A stretch of 5,393 nt of DNA from DATILL01 sp035476575 (GTDB lineage Bacteria > Actinomycetota > Actinomycetes > Mycobacteriales > JACQDL01), in contig DATILL010000075.1 of the NCBI GenBank assembly GCA_035476575.1, forward strand, positions 1-5,393, written 5' to 3'. The notes beneath the pieces were generated by a model. The model saw only the letters and a program-made list of their open reading frames with translations, did not search any database and was not told the DNA's origin. The number at the start of each line of letters is the position of its first letter. The first letter of the stretch is position 1. The position numbers were made by a program, and so were the translations under genes. Below are positions 1 through 4,886 of this stretch, in pieces.

Positions 1-124
1 GACGCACCCCGGCCGGGGTCACCGTCCGCGTCCTGCAACACACCCTCGCCCTGACCGCCGCCATCTGGCACAACGACAAGACCGCACAACCCTCATGCGA
101 TCGTTGACCGCCTACAACCACTGA
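1..124 (+). pseudogene. C-terminal remnant of an IS982-like transposase, frameshifted at its end
   Basis: The third frame from base 3 reads RTPAGVTVRVLQHTLAL, then TAAIWHNDKTAQP. From memory this is the tail of actinobacterial IS982-type DDE transposases, which usually finish with AAIWHN, a short variable stretch, then RSLTAYDH or similar. Here the frame ends at TGA 105-107 as QPSCDR, while the expected RSLTAYNH and stop lie in the neighbouring frame at 98-124. Adding one G between 92 and 93 would give QPVMRSLTAYNH, so a single-base deletion explains the break. The catalytic residues lie outside the window, so whether the rest of the element is intact is unknown. The right end of the IS should fall just after 124, before the convergent protease gene ends at 163; no terminal repeat can be confirmed from one end. 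Family assignment is by recall and moderately sure. Confidence 0.6.
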
Positions 125-162
125 CCCCCTGGAATCAACCAGCTAGACGCGCTCAGCCCTGC

Positions 163-1101
163 TCAGACGCGCAGCTCCTCCAGGACCGCGATGACGTCGA
201 CCAGGGCGCCCTTGCGCAGCACCGTGATCGGGAACCGGGTGCCGACCGAGTCACCGAGCATCAGCCGCTGCAGGTCCTGGGCGCCGGCGATGGGCCGGTC
301 GCCGGCCGACAGGATGATGTCGCCGACGTACAGCCCGGCGTGGCCGGCCGGGCTGAGCGGCACCACCTCAGTAACGCGCAGGCCGGTACGGCGGCCGAGC
401 CGCTCGGCCAGCGCTGGCGACAGCGGGACCGGTACGCCGCCCACCCCCAGCCAGGCCCGCCGGACCCGGCCGTTCGCCATCAGCTCGGACAGGATGCGCT
501 GGGTGGTCGGGTTGACCGGCACGGCCAGGCCGAGGCCGACCCCGGCGACGGCGGTGGCGATGCCCACCACCCGGGCGCCCGAGTCGGCGACGGCGCCACC
601 GGAGTTGCCCGGGTTGAGGGCGGCGTCGGTCTGGATCACGTCGTCGATCATCCGGATGGTACGGCCGGCCCGGACCGGGAACGCCCGGCCGAGCGCGCTG
701 ACCACCCCCGCGGTGACGGTGCCAGCCAGCCCGAACGGGTTGCCGACTGCGACCACGAGCTGGCCGACCCTGAGCCCGTCGGCGTCGCCGAAGGTGACCG
801 GGGACGGCGTCTCGCCGCGGGCGCGCAGCACGGCCAGGTCGGACAGCGGGTCGGCGCCCACCACGTCCACCTCGGTCTCGGTGCCGGCCAGAAAGGTGGC
901 CTGGCCGGCGATCGCCGTACCGACCACGTGCGCGCTGGTGACGATGAAGCCGTCGTCGGTGAACACCACGCCCGAGCCGGCCCCCTCACCGCGCGGCCCG
1001 CGGACCCGGAGCGCCGCCACCGCCGGACGCACGGCGGCGGCCACCCCAGTGACGATCCGGGAGTAGGCGTCCAGCGCCTCGTCGTCGTTCTGGGAGGTCA
1101 T
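163..1101 (-). CDS. S1C-family trypsin-like serine protease with C-terminal PDZ domain (HtrA/DegP-like)
   Basis: The 312-residue product has a chymotrypsin-fold domain (about 15-210) and one PDZ domain (about 215-308). The catalytic triad is visible: His58 in TSAHVV, Asp88 in PLSDLAVL and Ser167 in NPGNSGG. The PDZ signature is the stretch around 250-273 (SPAGHAGLYVGDIILSAGDR). HtrA-type enzymes degrade or remodel damaged proteins, the PDZ domain binding exposed C-termini or tuning activity. Many actinobacterial HtrA proteins have an N-terminal membrane anchor. This one starts about 40 residues before the protease core with no signal peptide or membrane segment, so it looks cytoplasmic. The ATG at 1101 lacks an obvious Shine-Dalgarno; the frame stays open for about 25 codons upstream but I found no ATG or GTG there. 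It lies 76 bases downstream of the metallophosphoesterase on the same strand with a dyad between them, so it may be a read-through operon member or have its own promoter. Family assignment is firm; substrate unknown. Confidence 0.93.
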   Translation of the reverse strand: MTSQNDDEALDAYSRIVTGVAAAVRPAVAALRVRGPRGEGAGSGVVFTDDGFIVTSAHVVGTAIAGQATFLAGTETEVDVVGADPLSDLAVLRARGETPSPVTFGDADGLRVGQLVVAVGNPFGLAGTVTAGVVSALGRAFPVRAGRTIRMIDDVIQTDAALNPGNSGGAVADSGARVVGIATAVAGVGLGLAVPVNPTTQRILSELMANGRVRRAWLGVGGVPVPLSPALAERLGRRTGLRVTEVVPLSPAGHAGLYVGDIILSAGDRPIAGAQDLQRLMLGDSVGTRFPITVLRKGALVDVIAVLEELRV

Positions 1102-1140
1102 GCTGCGGCAACGCCGGGTGGCGCCGGCTCGATGTCGCCA

Positions 1141-1172
1141 CCGGTTACGCCGTGAGCGTACGGTGGAACCGG
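1141..1172 (-). terminator. Strong dyad between the phosphoesterase and protease genes (possible terminator or processing hairpin)
   Basis: CCGGTT at 1141-1146 pairs with AACCGG at 1167-1172. Inside it, CGCCGT at 1148-1153 faces ACGGTG at 1161-1166, leaving a six-base loop. On the plus strand this is 12 pairs including one G-U, interrupted by one mismatch; on the transcribed minus strand the G-U becomes an A-C mismatch, weakening it slightly. It begins six bases after the phosphoesterase stop. There is no T-run, but actinomycete terminators often lack one. It could end or attenuate transcription before the protease, or stabilise the upstream mRNA. Confidence 0.4.
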
Positions 1173-1177
1173 ACGGG

Positions 1178-1675
1178 TCAGCGCGACAGGCGGTGCAGGG
1201 TGACCTCGGACAGCGTCCCGTCGTGCACCGCCATCGTCAGGTAGGTGTGGAACGGCTGGCGGCGCCGGTCGGTCGGCGAACCGGGGTTGAGCAGCCGCAG
1301 GCCGCCAGGAGCGACCGAGTCCCATGGGATGTGGCTGTGCCCGAAGACCAGCACGTCCACCCCGGGGTACGCCGCCGCGCAGCGGGCCTCCCGGCCCACC
1401 GCGGCCCCGGTCTCGTGCACGACCGCGAACCGCACGCCGGCCAGCTCGGCGTAGGCGACCTCGGGAAGCTGGGCGCGCACCGCCGGACCGTCGTTGTTGC
1501 CGTAGCAGCCGACCAGCCGGTCCGCTCGGGCCGTCACGGCGGCCAGCAGCGTCTCGTCCACCCAGTCGCCGGCATGCAGTACGACGTCCGCCCGGGCGAC
1601 CTCGGCCCACAGCGTGGCCGGCAGGTCCCGGGCCCGCGTCGGCACATGCGTGTCGGTGATCGCGAGCAGCCGCAT
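1178..1675 (-). CDS. YfcE/MJ0936-type metallophosphoesterase
   Basis: The 165-residue product carries the calcineurin-like phosphoesterase motifs in order: DTH with Asp8 and His10; GDWVD with Asp37; GNND with Asn60; VHETG with His87; and FGHSH with His113 and His115. These residues bind the two metal ions that hydrolyse a phosphomonoester or phosphodiester. The LLNPGSPTDRRR stretch at 128-139 is typical of the small YfcE/MJ0936 branch, and the length is normal for it. The protein is soluble with no signal peptide; the natural substrate of this branch is not settled. The start is the ATG at 1673-1675, whose A is also the last base of the helicase stop (TGATG), so the two genes are very likely cotranscribed and translationally coupled. 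The frame is open far upstream, but that is a shadow of the helicase gene, and the DTH motif fits within the first ten residues of this start. Family assignment is firm; cellular role uncertain. Confidence 0.92.
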   Translation of the reverse strand: MRLLAITDTHVPTRARDLPATLWAEVARADVVLHAGDWVDETLLAAVTARADRLVGCYGNNDGPAVRAQLPEVAYAELAGVRFAVVHETGAAVGREARCAAAYPGVDVLVFGHSHIPWDSVAPGGLRLLNPGSPTDRRRQPFHTYLTMAVHDGTLSEVTLHRLSR

Positions 1676-3423
1676 CAGTCGGGCGCGGGGCCGCCGTCCG
1701 CCGGCCGGGCCGGGCCGGGCTCGCCAGTCCCCGCCTCGCCGGTTCCCCTCTCGCCCGGGCCCGCGGAGCCCTCGCCCCGCCCCCGGCCACGACCACCGCG
1801 GCGGCGCCGCCGTCGGGCCGTCCCGGCATCCTCGGCGTCCGGGGCAGGCCCGGCCGGGGGAGCCGATGCCGGCCCGGCCGCGTCTCCTCGGGTACCAGGG
1901 TCCTCGACCGGCTGGCCGGAGCGGGTCCGTCGGCGCTGCCGGGCGGGGCGGTCCCGACGTGGCTCCGACACCGTCACGTCGCCGTCCAGGGTGGCGTCGC
2001 CGGATAGCGACCGGCGTCCGGGGCGGCCAAGCCGGACCCCCCGCCCGCCAGCGACCTTCCGGCGTACCGCGTACCGCCCGCGGCCGGTCTCGCCGAGATC
2101 CTCGACCTCCTCGGCGGCCAGCCCAGCCCGGACCCGGCGCTCGGACGGCAGCTCCGCGCCGACCGCCGACGGGATGTCCAGGTCGACGTACAGGTGCTCG
2201 GAGGTCGAGTAGGTCTCCGGCGGCTCGTGGAACGGCAGGCTCAGGATGTCGCAGATCATCCGCCAGCGGCTGAGCTCGTCCCAGTCGACCATGGTGACGG
2301 CGATGCCGGTCTTGCCGGCCCGCCCGGTGCGTCCGACCCGGTGGATGTAGTTCTTCTCGTCCTCCGGGCACTGGTAGTTGATCACGTGCGTGACGTCGTC
2401 GATGTCGATGCCGCGGGCCGCCACGTCGGTGGCCACCAGCACGTCGATCTTGCCGTTGCGGAAGGCCCGCAGGGCCTGCTCCCGGGCGCCCTGGCCGAGG
2501 TCGCCGTGTACCGCGGCGGCCGCGAAGCCCCGTTCGGCCAGGTCCTCGGCGACCTTGGCCGCCGTCCGCTTGGTCCGGCAGAAGATCATGGTCAGCCCGC
2601 GGCCGCGGGACTGCAGGAGCCGGGCCAGCATCTCGGTCTTGTCCAGCGCGTGCGCCCGGTAGGCGAACTGCTGCACCGACGGCGGGATGATGCCCGGGTC
2701 CTCGTCGTGGGACTCGGCCCGGATCTGGGTTGGCTGGCGCAGGAACCGGCGGGCCAGCGCCACGATCGGGCCGGGCATGGTGGCTGAGAAGAGCATCGTC
2801 TGCCGGTCGGTGGGCAGCACGCTGATCAGCTTCTCGATGTCCGGCAGGAAGCCGAGGTCGAGCATCTCGTCGGCCTCGTCCAGCACCAGCACGCTGATCC
2901 GGTCCAGCTTCAGGTGCCTCTGCTTGAGCAGGTCGAGCAGCCGGCCTGGCGTACCGACGACGACGTCGGAGCCCTTGCGCAGCGCGGCGACCTGCGGGTC
3001 GTACGCCCGGCCGCCGTAGATGGAGGTGCAGCGTAGGCCGAGCCGAGCGCCAGCGGTGGCCAGGTCATGGGTCACCTGCACGGCCAGCTCGCGGGTGGGG
3101 ACCACGATCAGCGCCCGGGGCGGGCCGCTCTGCGGTGCGCCGAGGCGTTGCAGCAGCGGGACGCCGAAGCCGAGCGTCTTGCCCGTGCCGGTGCGCGCCT
3201 GGCCGATCACGTCGTGCCCGGACATGGCCATCGGCAGGGTAAGCTCCTGGATCGCGAAGGTCTGGGTGATGCCGACCGCGGCCAGCGCCTCGACGATCCG
3301 CGGGTCGGTGCCGAGCTCGGCGAACGTCGGGCTGTCCGGGCGGACCGGAGCCCGCGCGACCAGCGGCTCGAACTCCTCGATCTCGTCGGGGGTGTACTCC
3401 GGGGTTGCTGTGGTACCGGTCAG
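1675..3423 (-). CDS. DEAD-box ATP-dependent RNA helicase with basic C-terminal tail
   Basis: Read from the CTG at 3421-3423 the product is 582 residues. Motifs appear in order: Q-motif Phe34 and Gln59; motif I ARTGTGKT 76-83; Ia PTREL 109-113; GG 137-138; Ib TPGR 158-161; II DEAD 182-185; III SAT 213-215; IV around MIFCRTK 279-285; HGDLGQ 306-311; V ATDVAARGID 331-340; VI HRVGRTGR 361-368. All are intact, so an active RNA-unwinding ATPase is expected, acting in the cytoplasm on rRNA maturation, ribosome assembly or mRNA decay (family knowledge). Residues from about 430 are low-complexity and basic, with a poly-Arg run then RGG/RG repeats (537-550), a probable RNA-binding tail. The start is uncertain: no ATG or GTG occurs before the Q-motif. 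AGAGAGG at 3438-3432 sits eight bases before CTG 3423; TTG at 3442-3444 (589 residues) lacks a good ribosome site. The gene heads the operon with the phosphoesterase and diverges from the MiaE-like gene. Confidence 0.92.
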   Translation of the reverse strand: MTGTTATPEYTPDEIEEFEPLVARAPVRPDSPTFAELGTDPRIVEALAAVGITQTFAIQELTLPMAMSGHDVIGQARTGTGKTLGFGVPLLQRLGAPQSGPPRALIVVPTRELAVQVTHDLATAGARLGLRCTSIYGGRAYDPQVAALRKGSDVVVGTPGRLLDLLKQRHLKLDRISVLVLDEADEMLDLGFLPDIEKLISVLPTDRQTMLFSATMPGPIVALARRFLRQPTQIRAESHDEDPGIIPPSVQQFAYRAHALDKTEMLARLLQSRGRGLTMIFCRTKRTAAKVAEDLAERGFAAAAVHGDLGQGAREQALRAFRNGKIDVLVATDVAARGIDIDDVTHVINYQCPEDEKNYIHRVGRTGRAGKTGIAVTMVDWDELSRWRMICDILSLPFHEPPETYSTSEHLYVDLDIPSAVGAELPSERRVRAGLAAEEVEDLGETGRGRYAVRRKVAGGRGVRLGRPGRRSLSGDATLDGDVTVSEPRRDRPARQRRRTRSGQPVEDPGTRGDAAGPASAPPAGPAPDAEDAGTARRRRRRGGRGRGRGEGSAGPGERGTGEAGTGEPGPARPADGGPAPD

Positions 3424-3431
3424 GATAATCG

Positions 3432-3438
3432 CCTCTCT
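3432..3438 (-). promoter_or_regulatory. Shine-Dalgarno of the helicase, pointing to a CTG start
   Basis: On the minus strand AGAGAGG is followed by eight bases and then CTG ACC GGT. The spacing is near ideal for CTG 3423. It is too short for the in-frame ATT at 3427-3429, and the site lies downstream of the TTG at 3444. The site therefore favours CTG as initiation codon, a rare but known choice. Confidence 0.5.
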
Positions 3439-3446
3439 CCGCAACG

Positions 3447-3483
3447 AGCGCGGGTTGCCACACCTCGGGCAGTCGACCGCGCT
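3447..3483 (-). promoter_or_regulatory. Hairpin in the predicted 5' leader of the helicase mRNA
   Basis: AGCGCGG at 3447-3453 is complementary to CCGCGCT at 3477-3483, and inside the loop TGCC 3456-3459 pairs with GGCA 3468-3471. The stem ends nine bases upstream of the predicted Shine-Dalgarno. Structured, self-regulating leaders are known for some cold-induced DEAD-box helicases, so a temperature or autoregulatory role is conceivable. This is inference from one sequence. Confidence 0.35.
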
Positions 3484-3593
3484 TTCCTGGTCGGAGGTTG
3501 CGGGACCGGCGCCGAGGCTGGAGGGGACGAGTGGCCCGACCGGGGCGTCCGCGCGCAAGATCTGTCTGCCGCCTGGTGCGCCAGACGTCGGCA

Positions 3594-3611
3594 AGTCTAC
3601 GCGGGTAGGGT
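3594..3611. promoter_or_regulatory. Possible divergent -10 elements of the helicase and ferritin-like genes
   Basis: TAGACT on the minus strand (3599-3594) and TAGGGT on the plus strand (3606-3611) both match the actinobacterial -10 pattern TANNNT and lie back to back in the divergent intergenic region (3424-3658). Neither has a convincing -35 at 17-18 bases. The plus-strand box would give a leader of about 40 bases before the Shine-Dalgarno/CTG of the ferritin-like gene; the minus-strand box would give a helicase leader of about 165 bases containing the hairpin at 3447-3483. TTGACC at 3614-3619 lies on the wrong side of the plus box and has no good -10 partner. Weak evidence. Confidence 0.25.
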
Positions 3612-3647
3612 CGGTTGACCGCACGCGCCACACCGGGCGCCTGAGAC

Positions 3648-3653
3648 GGGAGG
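3648..3653 (+). promoter_or_regulatory. Shine-Dalgarno in front of an in-frame CTG of the ferritin-like gene
   Basis: GGGAGG is followed by ATCCG and then CTG (3659-3661), in frame with the ferritin-like gene. The alternative ATG at 3692 has only a weaker GGAAG (3679-3683) eight bases upstream. If CTG is used, the protein gains eleven residues, read LDENAATEAAT. Confidence 0.4.
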
Positions 3654-3691
3654 ATCCGCTGGACGAGAACGCCGCCACGGAAGCGGCCACG

Positions 3692-4363
3692 ATGACGGAC
3701 GTGGGGGCGCCCAACGCCGAGGTTCGGCGGCAGGCCGTGATCGACCTGCTCGGGGTGCTCGCGTACGGCGAGCTGATGGCGTTCGACCGGATGGCGGCGG
3801 ACTCCCGGCTGGCCCCGACGCTGGCGGGCCGCGCCGCGCTGGCCCGGATAGCCGCGGCCGAGATGGGACACTTCGACCGGCTGGTGGCCCGGCTGCGCGA
3901 GCTCGGCGCGGATCCGGAGGAGGCGATGACGCCGTTCATGGCCCCGCTGGACGCCTTCCACCAGCAGACCGCGCCGGCCACCTGGCTGGAGGGCCTGGTC
4001 AAGGCGTACGTGGGGGACGGGTTCGCGGCGGACTTCTACCGGGAGATCGCTGCCTTCCTGGACGAGCCGGTGCGCAGGCTGGTCCTGGAGTCGCTGGCCG
4101 ACACCGGTCAGGCCGACTTCGCGGTCCGCGAGGTACGGGCGGCCATCCGGACCGATCCCGCGGTGGCCGGCCGGCTGGCACTGTGGGCTCGGCGGCTTAT
4201 CGGCGAGGCGCTCAGCCAGGCGCAGCATGTCGCCGCCGAGCGGGACGCCCTGGCCGAGCTGATCATCGAGGGCTCCGGTGACCTGTCCGGGGTGCTCGCC
4301 CTGCTCAAGCGGATCACCCAGGCGCACTCTGCCCGGATGTCCGCCCTCGGCCTGTCCAGCTAG
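3692..4363 (+). CDS. Ferritin-like, MiaE-type (MiaE_2-like) protein
   Basis: The 223-residue, mostly helical product resembles the actinobacterial ferritin-like proteins related to MiaE, the diiron tRNA hydroxylase. Candidate metal ligands are Glu27 (YGELMAF), Glu57 and His60 (AAEMGH, an ExxH motif), Glu118 (FYREIA), and Glu172 with His179 in the last long helix. The second canonical ExxH is not cleanly formed, so hydroxylase activity is not assured. There is no signal peptide or membrane segment. The gene is divergent from the DEAD-box helicase; from memory a similar ferritin-like/helicase neighbourhood occurs in other actinomycetes, which fits a role in RNA metabolism, but this is inference. 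ATG 3692 is the conservative start; CTG 3659, with a better Shine-Dalgarno, would give 234 residues. The frame is open much further upstream only because it runs antisense to the helicase. It could also be a non-enzymatic ferritin-like protein. Confidence 0.82.
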   Translation: MTDVGAPNAEVRRQAVIDLLGVLAYGELMAFDRMAADSRLAPTLAGRAALARIAAAEMGHFDRLVARLRELGADPEEAMTPFMAPLDAFHQQTAPATWLEGLVKAYVGDGFAADFYREIAAFLDEPVRRLVLESLADTGQADFAVREVRAAIRTDPAVAGRLALWARRLIGEALSQAQHVAAERDALAELIIEGSGDLSGVLALLKRITQAHSARMSALGLSS

Positions 4364-4382
4364 GCCGGCGGCCTAGCCGCCG
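4360..4382 (+). terminator. Overlapping alternative hairpins at the stop of the ferritin-like gene
   Basis: Two mutually exclusive dyads overlap the TAG. CTAGGCC 4360-4366 pairs with GGCCTAG 4370-4376 around GGC. CGGCGGC 4366-4372 pairs with GCCGCCG 4376-4382 around CTA. Both have seven G/C-rich pairs and a three-base loop. No T-run follows. They are placed where a terminator for the ferritin-like gene is expected. Confidence 0.4.
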
Positions 4383-4407
4383 ACAACCAGGCCGTCGACT
4401 AGGCTGA

Positions 4408-4429
4408 GGCGCTGCACTCGGTGCGCGCC
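4408..4429 (+). terminator. Second hairpin downstream of the ferritin-like gene
   Basis: GGCGC 4408-4412 and GCAC 4414-4417 pair with GTGC 4421-4424 and GCGCC 4425-4429. This gives nine pairs with a single bulged T and a TCG loop. With the hairpins at 4360-4382 it forms a tandem terminator-like array 45-65 bases past the stop. It buries the GTG at 4421, which argues against that codon starting a gene. Confidence 0.45.
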
Positions 4430-4565
4430 ATCGACCGGCTGGCCGACGTGTCTCGCGGCACCGAAATCTGGCCGACCTACCCGGACGCGACCGATCTGCG
4501 ACACCAGATCGCTACCTCCACGCCGCCTGACCGGGCGCGGCTTGCCAGCCCTCCGGATGGAGTGG

Positions 4566-4591
4566 GACCGACGTCAAAAAAGGACGTGGTC
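4566..4591 (+). promoter_or_regulatory. Hairpin presenting a Shine-Dalgarno in its loop
   Basis: GACC 4566-4569 pairs with GGTC 4588-4591, and ACGT 4571-4574 with ACGT 4584-4587, leaving G4570 bulged. The nine-base loop CAAAAAAGG holds most of a Shine-Dalgarno (AAGGA 4580-4584), and the ATG of a 15-codon ORF starts at the next base, 4592. A purine-rich A6 run is unusual in this GC-rich DNA. The arrangement could control access to the start codon. Confidence 0.35.
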
Positions 4592-4639
4592 ATGTCGAAG
4601 GTGATGGGGTCGGGAGACCCGCTGTTCCGGCGTCGGTGA
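4592..4639 (+). CDS. Possible 15-residue small ORF or leader peptide
   Basis: ATG 4592 has the clearest Shine-Dalgarno of the region (AAGGA, seven bases upstream) and encodes MSKVMGSGDPLFRRR before TGA. The C-terminus is basic (three Arg). The ORF contains its own dyad: GGGTC 4607-4611 and GACCC 4616-4620 around a GGGA loop, a GNRA-type tetraloop. I recognise no family. It could be a leader peptide for a lost downstream gene, a tiny protein, or the 5' end of a gene cut off by rearrangement, since the next recognisable DNA on this side is a mobile-element junction. No downstream plus-strand gene follows directly. Confidence 0.3.
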   Translation: MSKVMGSGDPLFRRR

Positions 4640-4654
4640 TGATTCCGTTGTGCG

Positions 4655-4681
4655 AGCCAGGCGGGCTCTTCGCATCTGGCT
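4655..4681. terminator. Hairpin between the small ORF and the regulator stub
   Basis: AGCCAG 4655-4660 and GCG 4661-4663 pair with CGC 4671-4673 and CTGGCT 4676-4681. The loop is seven bases and an AT is bulged on one side. It lies between a plus-strand ORF end (4639) and a minus-strand gene end (4693), the place for a bidirectional terminator. No T-run is present. Confidence 0.35.
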
Positions 4682-4692
4682 GGGTAGTGTGT

Positions 4693-4872
4693 TCAGGCTG
4701 CTACTGGTTGTGAGGTGGTGGTTGTGACGGTGTGTAGCCGTTCGGGGCGGGTGGAGTGGGAGGCGGTGTAGCGGGAGCGGCGTTGCTGGTTGGTGACGTC
4801 GGTCAGGCCGAAGGCTGTTCTGTGGATGCCAAGGCCGTTGGCGATGCGGGCAAGCAGCGCGTACGCGGTTGT
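4693..4872 (-). pseudogene. C-terminal stub of an XRE-type helix-turn-helix regulator
   Basis: Reading leftwards from 4872 the frame gives TTAYALLARIANGLGIHRTAFGL, here split as TTAYALLARIANG (1-13) and LGIHRTAFGL (14-23), then 36 mostly polar residues to TGA 4693-4695. The first part resembles the last helices of actinobacterial XRE/Cro-type HTH domains, which typically show V-T-A-Y-(D/E)-V-L-x-R-I-A-x-G-L-G-I-P-R and then GLA. The usual HTH core before this is missing: upstream codons read RDVSKP and then run antisense to the recombinase, with no sensible start. The stub has 59 residues where such regulators have at least about 100. The simplest reading is a DNA-binding regulator split by the element that starts at the junction; its 5' part would lie at the element's far end. 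Alternatively it is an old fragment carried by the element. Recognition is from memory of the family pattern. Confidence 0.5.
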
Positions 4873-4885
4873 TGGTTTACTAACA
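4870..4885. other. Candidate attachment-site junction of the serine-recombinase element
   Basis: TGTTGGTTTACTAACA is an imperfect inverted repeat: arms TGTTGGT and ACTAACA differ by one base and flank a central TT. Large serine recombinases act at sites of imperfect dyad symmetry with a two-base crossover (TT for phiC31, as known). The dyad lies exactly where regulator-like codons end and nine bases before the recombinase ATG, the usual position of an att site beside the integrase gene. It could instead be an operator for the recombinase or regulator. Confidence 0.4.
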
Positions 4886-4886
4886 T
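4881..4886 (+). promoter_or_regulatory. Candidate -10 element giving a leaderless recombinase mRNA
   Basis: TAACAT matches TANNNT and is separated by seven bases from ATG 4894. That is the distance seen for leaderless genes in actinobacteria, where transcription starts at the A of the ATG. No Shine-Dalgarno precedes this ATG, which fits. I see no good -35 hexamer. Confidence 0.35.

Larger units (their letters stand above)
4403..4639 (+). other. Gene-poor structured stretch with a coding-like relic frame of unknown origin
   Basis: The frame from 4403 to the TGA at 4637-4639 has no stop, and its first 30 codons end almost always in G or C, like a real actinomycete gene. It reads AEALHSVRAIDRLADV, then SRGTEIWPTYPDATDLRHQI, then a Pro/Ser-rich stretch. 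I recognise no family, no start codon has a ribosome site except the late ATG at 4592, and GTG 4421 lies inside a strong hairpin. The same frame is the continuation of the ferritin-like gene after TAG 4361 and TAG 4400. It may be a decayed gene fragment or chance in GC-rich DNA. Further dyads in the stretch: CGATCTG 4492-4498 with CAGATCG 4505-4511, and CCCTCC 4549-4554 with GGAG 4559-4562 plus GG 4564-4565. Confidence 0.25.

Noticed and set aside
191..1155. Long plus-strand frames opposite the protease
   Set aside because: Antisense shadows typical of GC-rich genes; no recognisable domains, while the minus strand has a full catalytic triad and PDZ.
1676..2371. Upstream extension of the phosphoesterase frame to 2371
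   Set aside because: It overlaps the well-supported helicase C-terminus in another frame; the DTH motif fits the ATG at 1675.
3424..3483. A CPRCG zinc-ribbon-like motif in the helicase frame upstream of CTG 3423
   Set aside because: Only one CxxC pair, no ATG or GTG upstream in the intergenic part, and the region is better explained as a structured leader.
3020..3691. Upstream part of the ferritin-like frame
   Set aside because: Antisense to the helicase and without family features.
3424..4002. N-terminal extension of the helicase frame to an ATG at 4002
   Set aside because: It runs antisense to the ferritin-like gene, has no helicase homology and looks like shadow sequence; family members begin shortly before the Q-motif.
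4421..4639. A 72-residue protein starting at GTG 4421
   Set aside because: The GTG is inside a strong hairpin, lacks a ribosome site and the product is unrecognised; kept only as a possible relic.
4650..4685. A tRNA or tRNA-derived integration site near the recombinase
   Set aside because: The hairpin there does not form a cloverleaf and lacks a T-arm consensus; no tRNA was found anywhere in the window.
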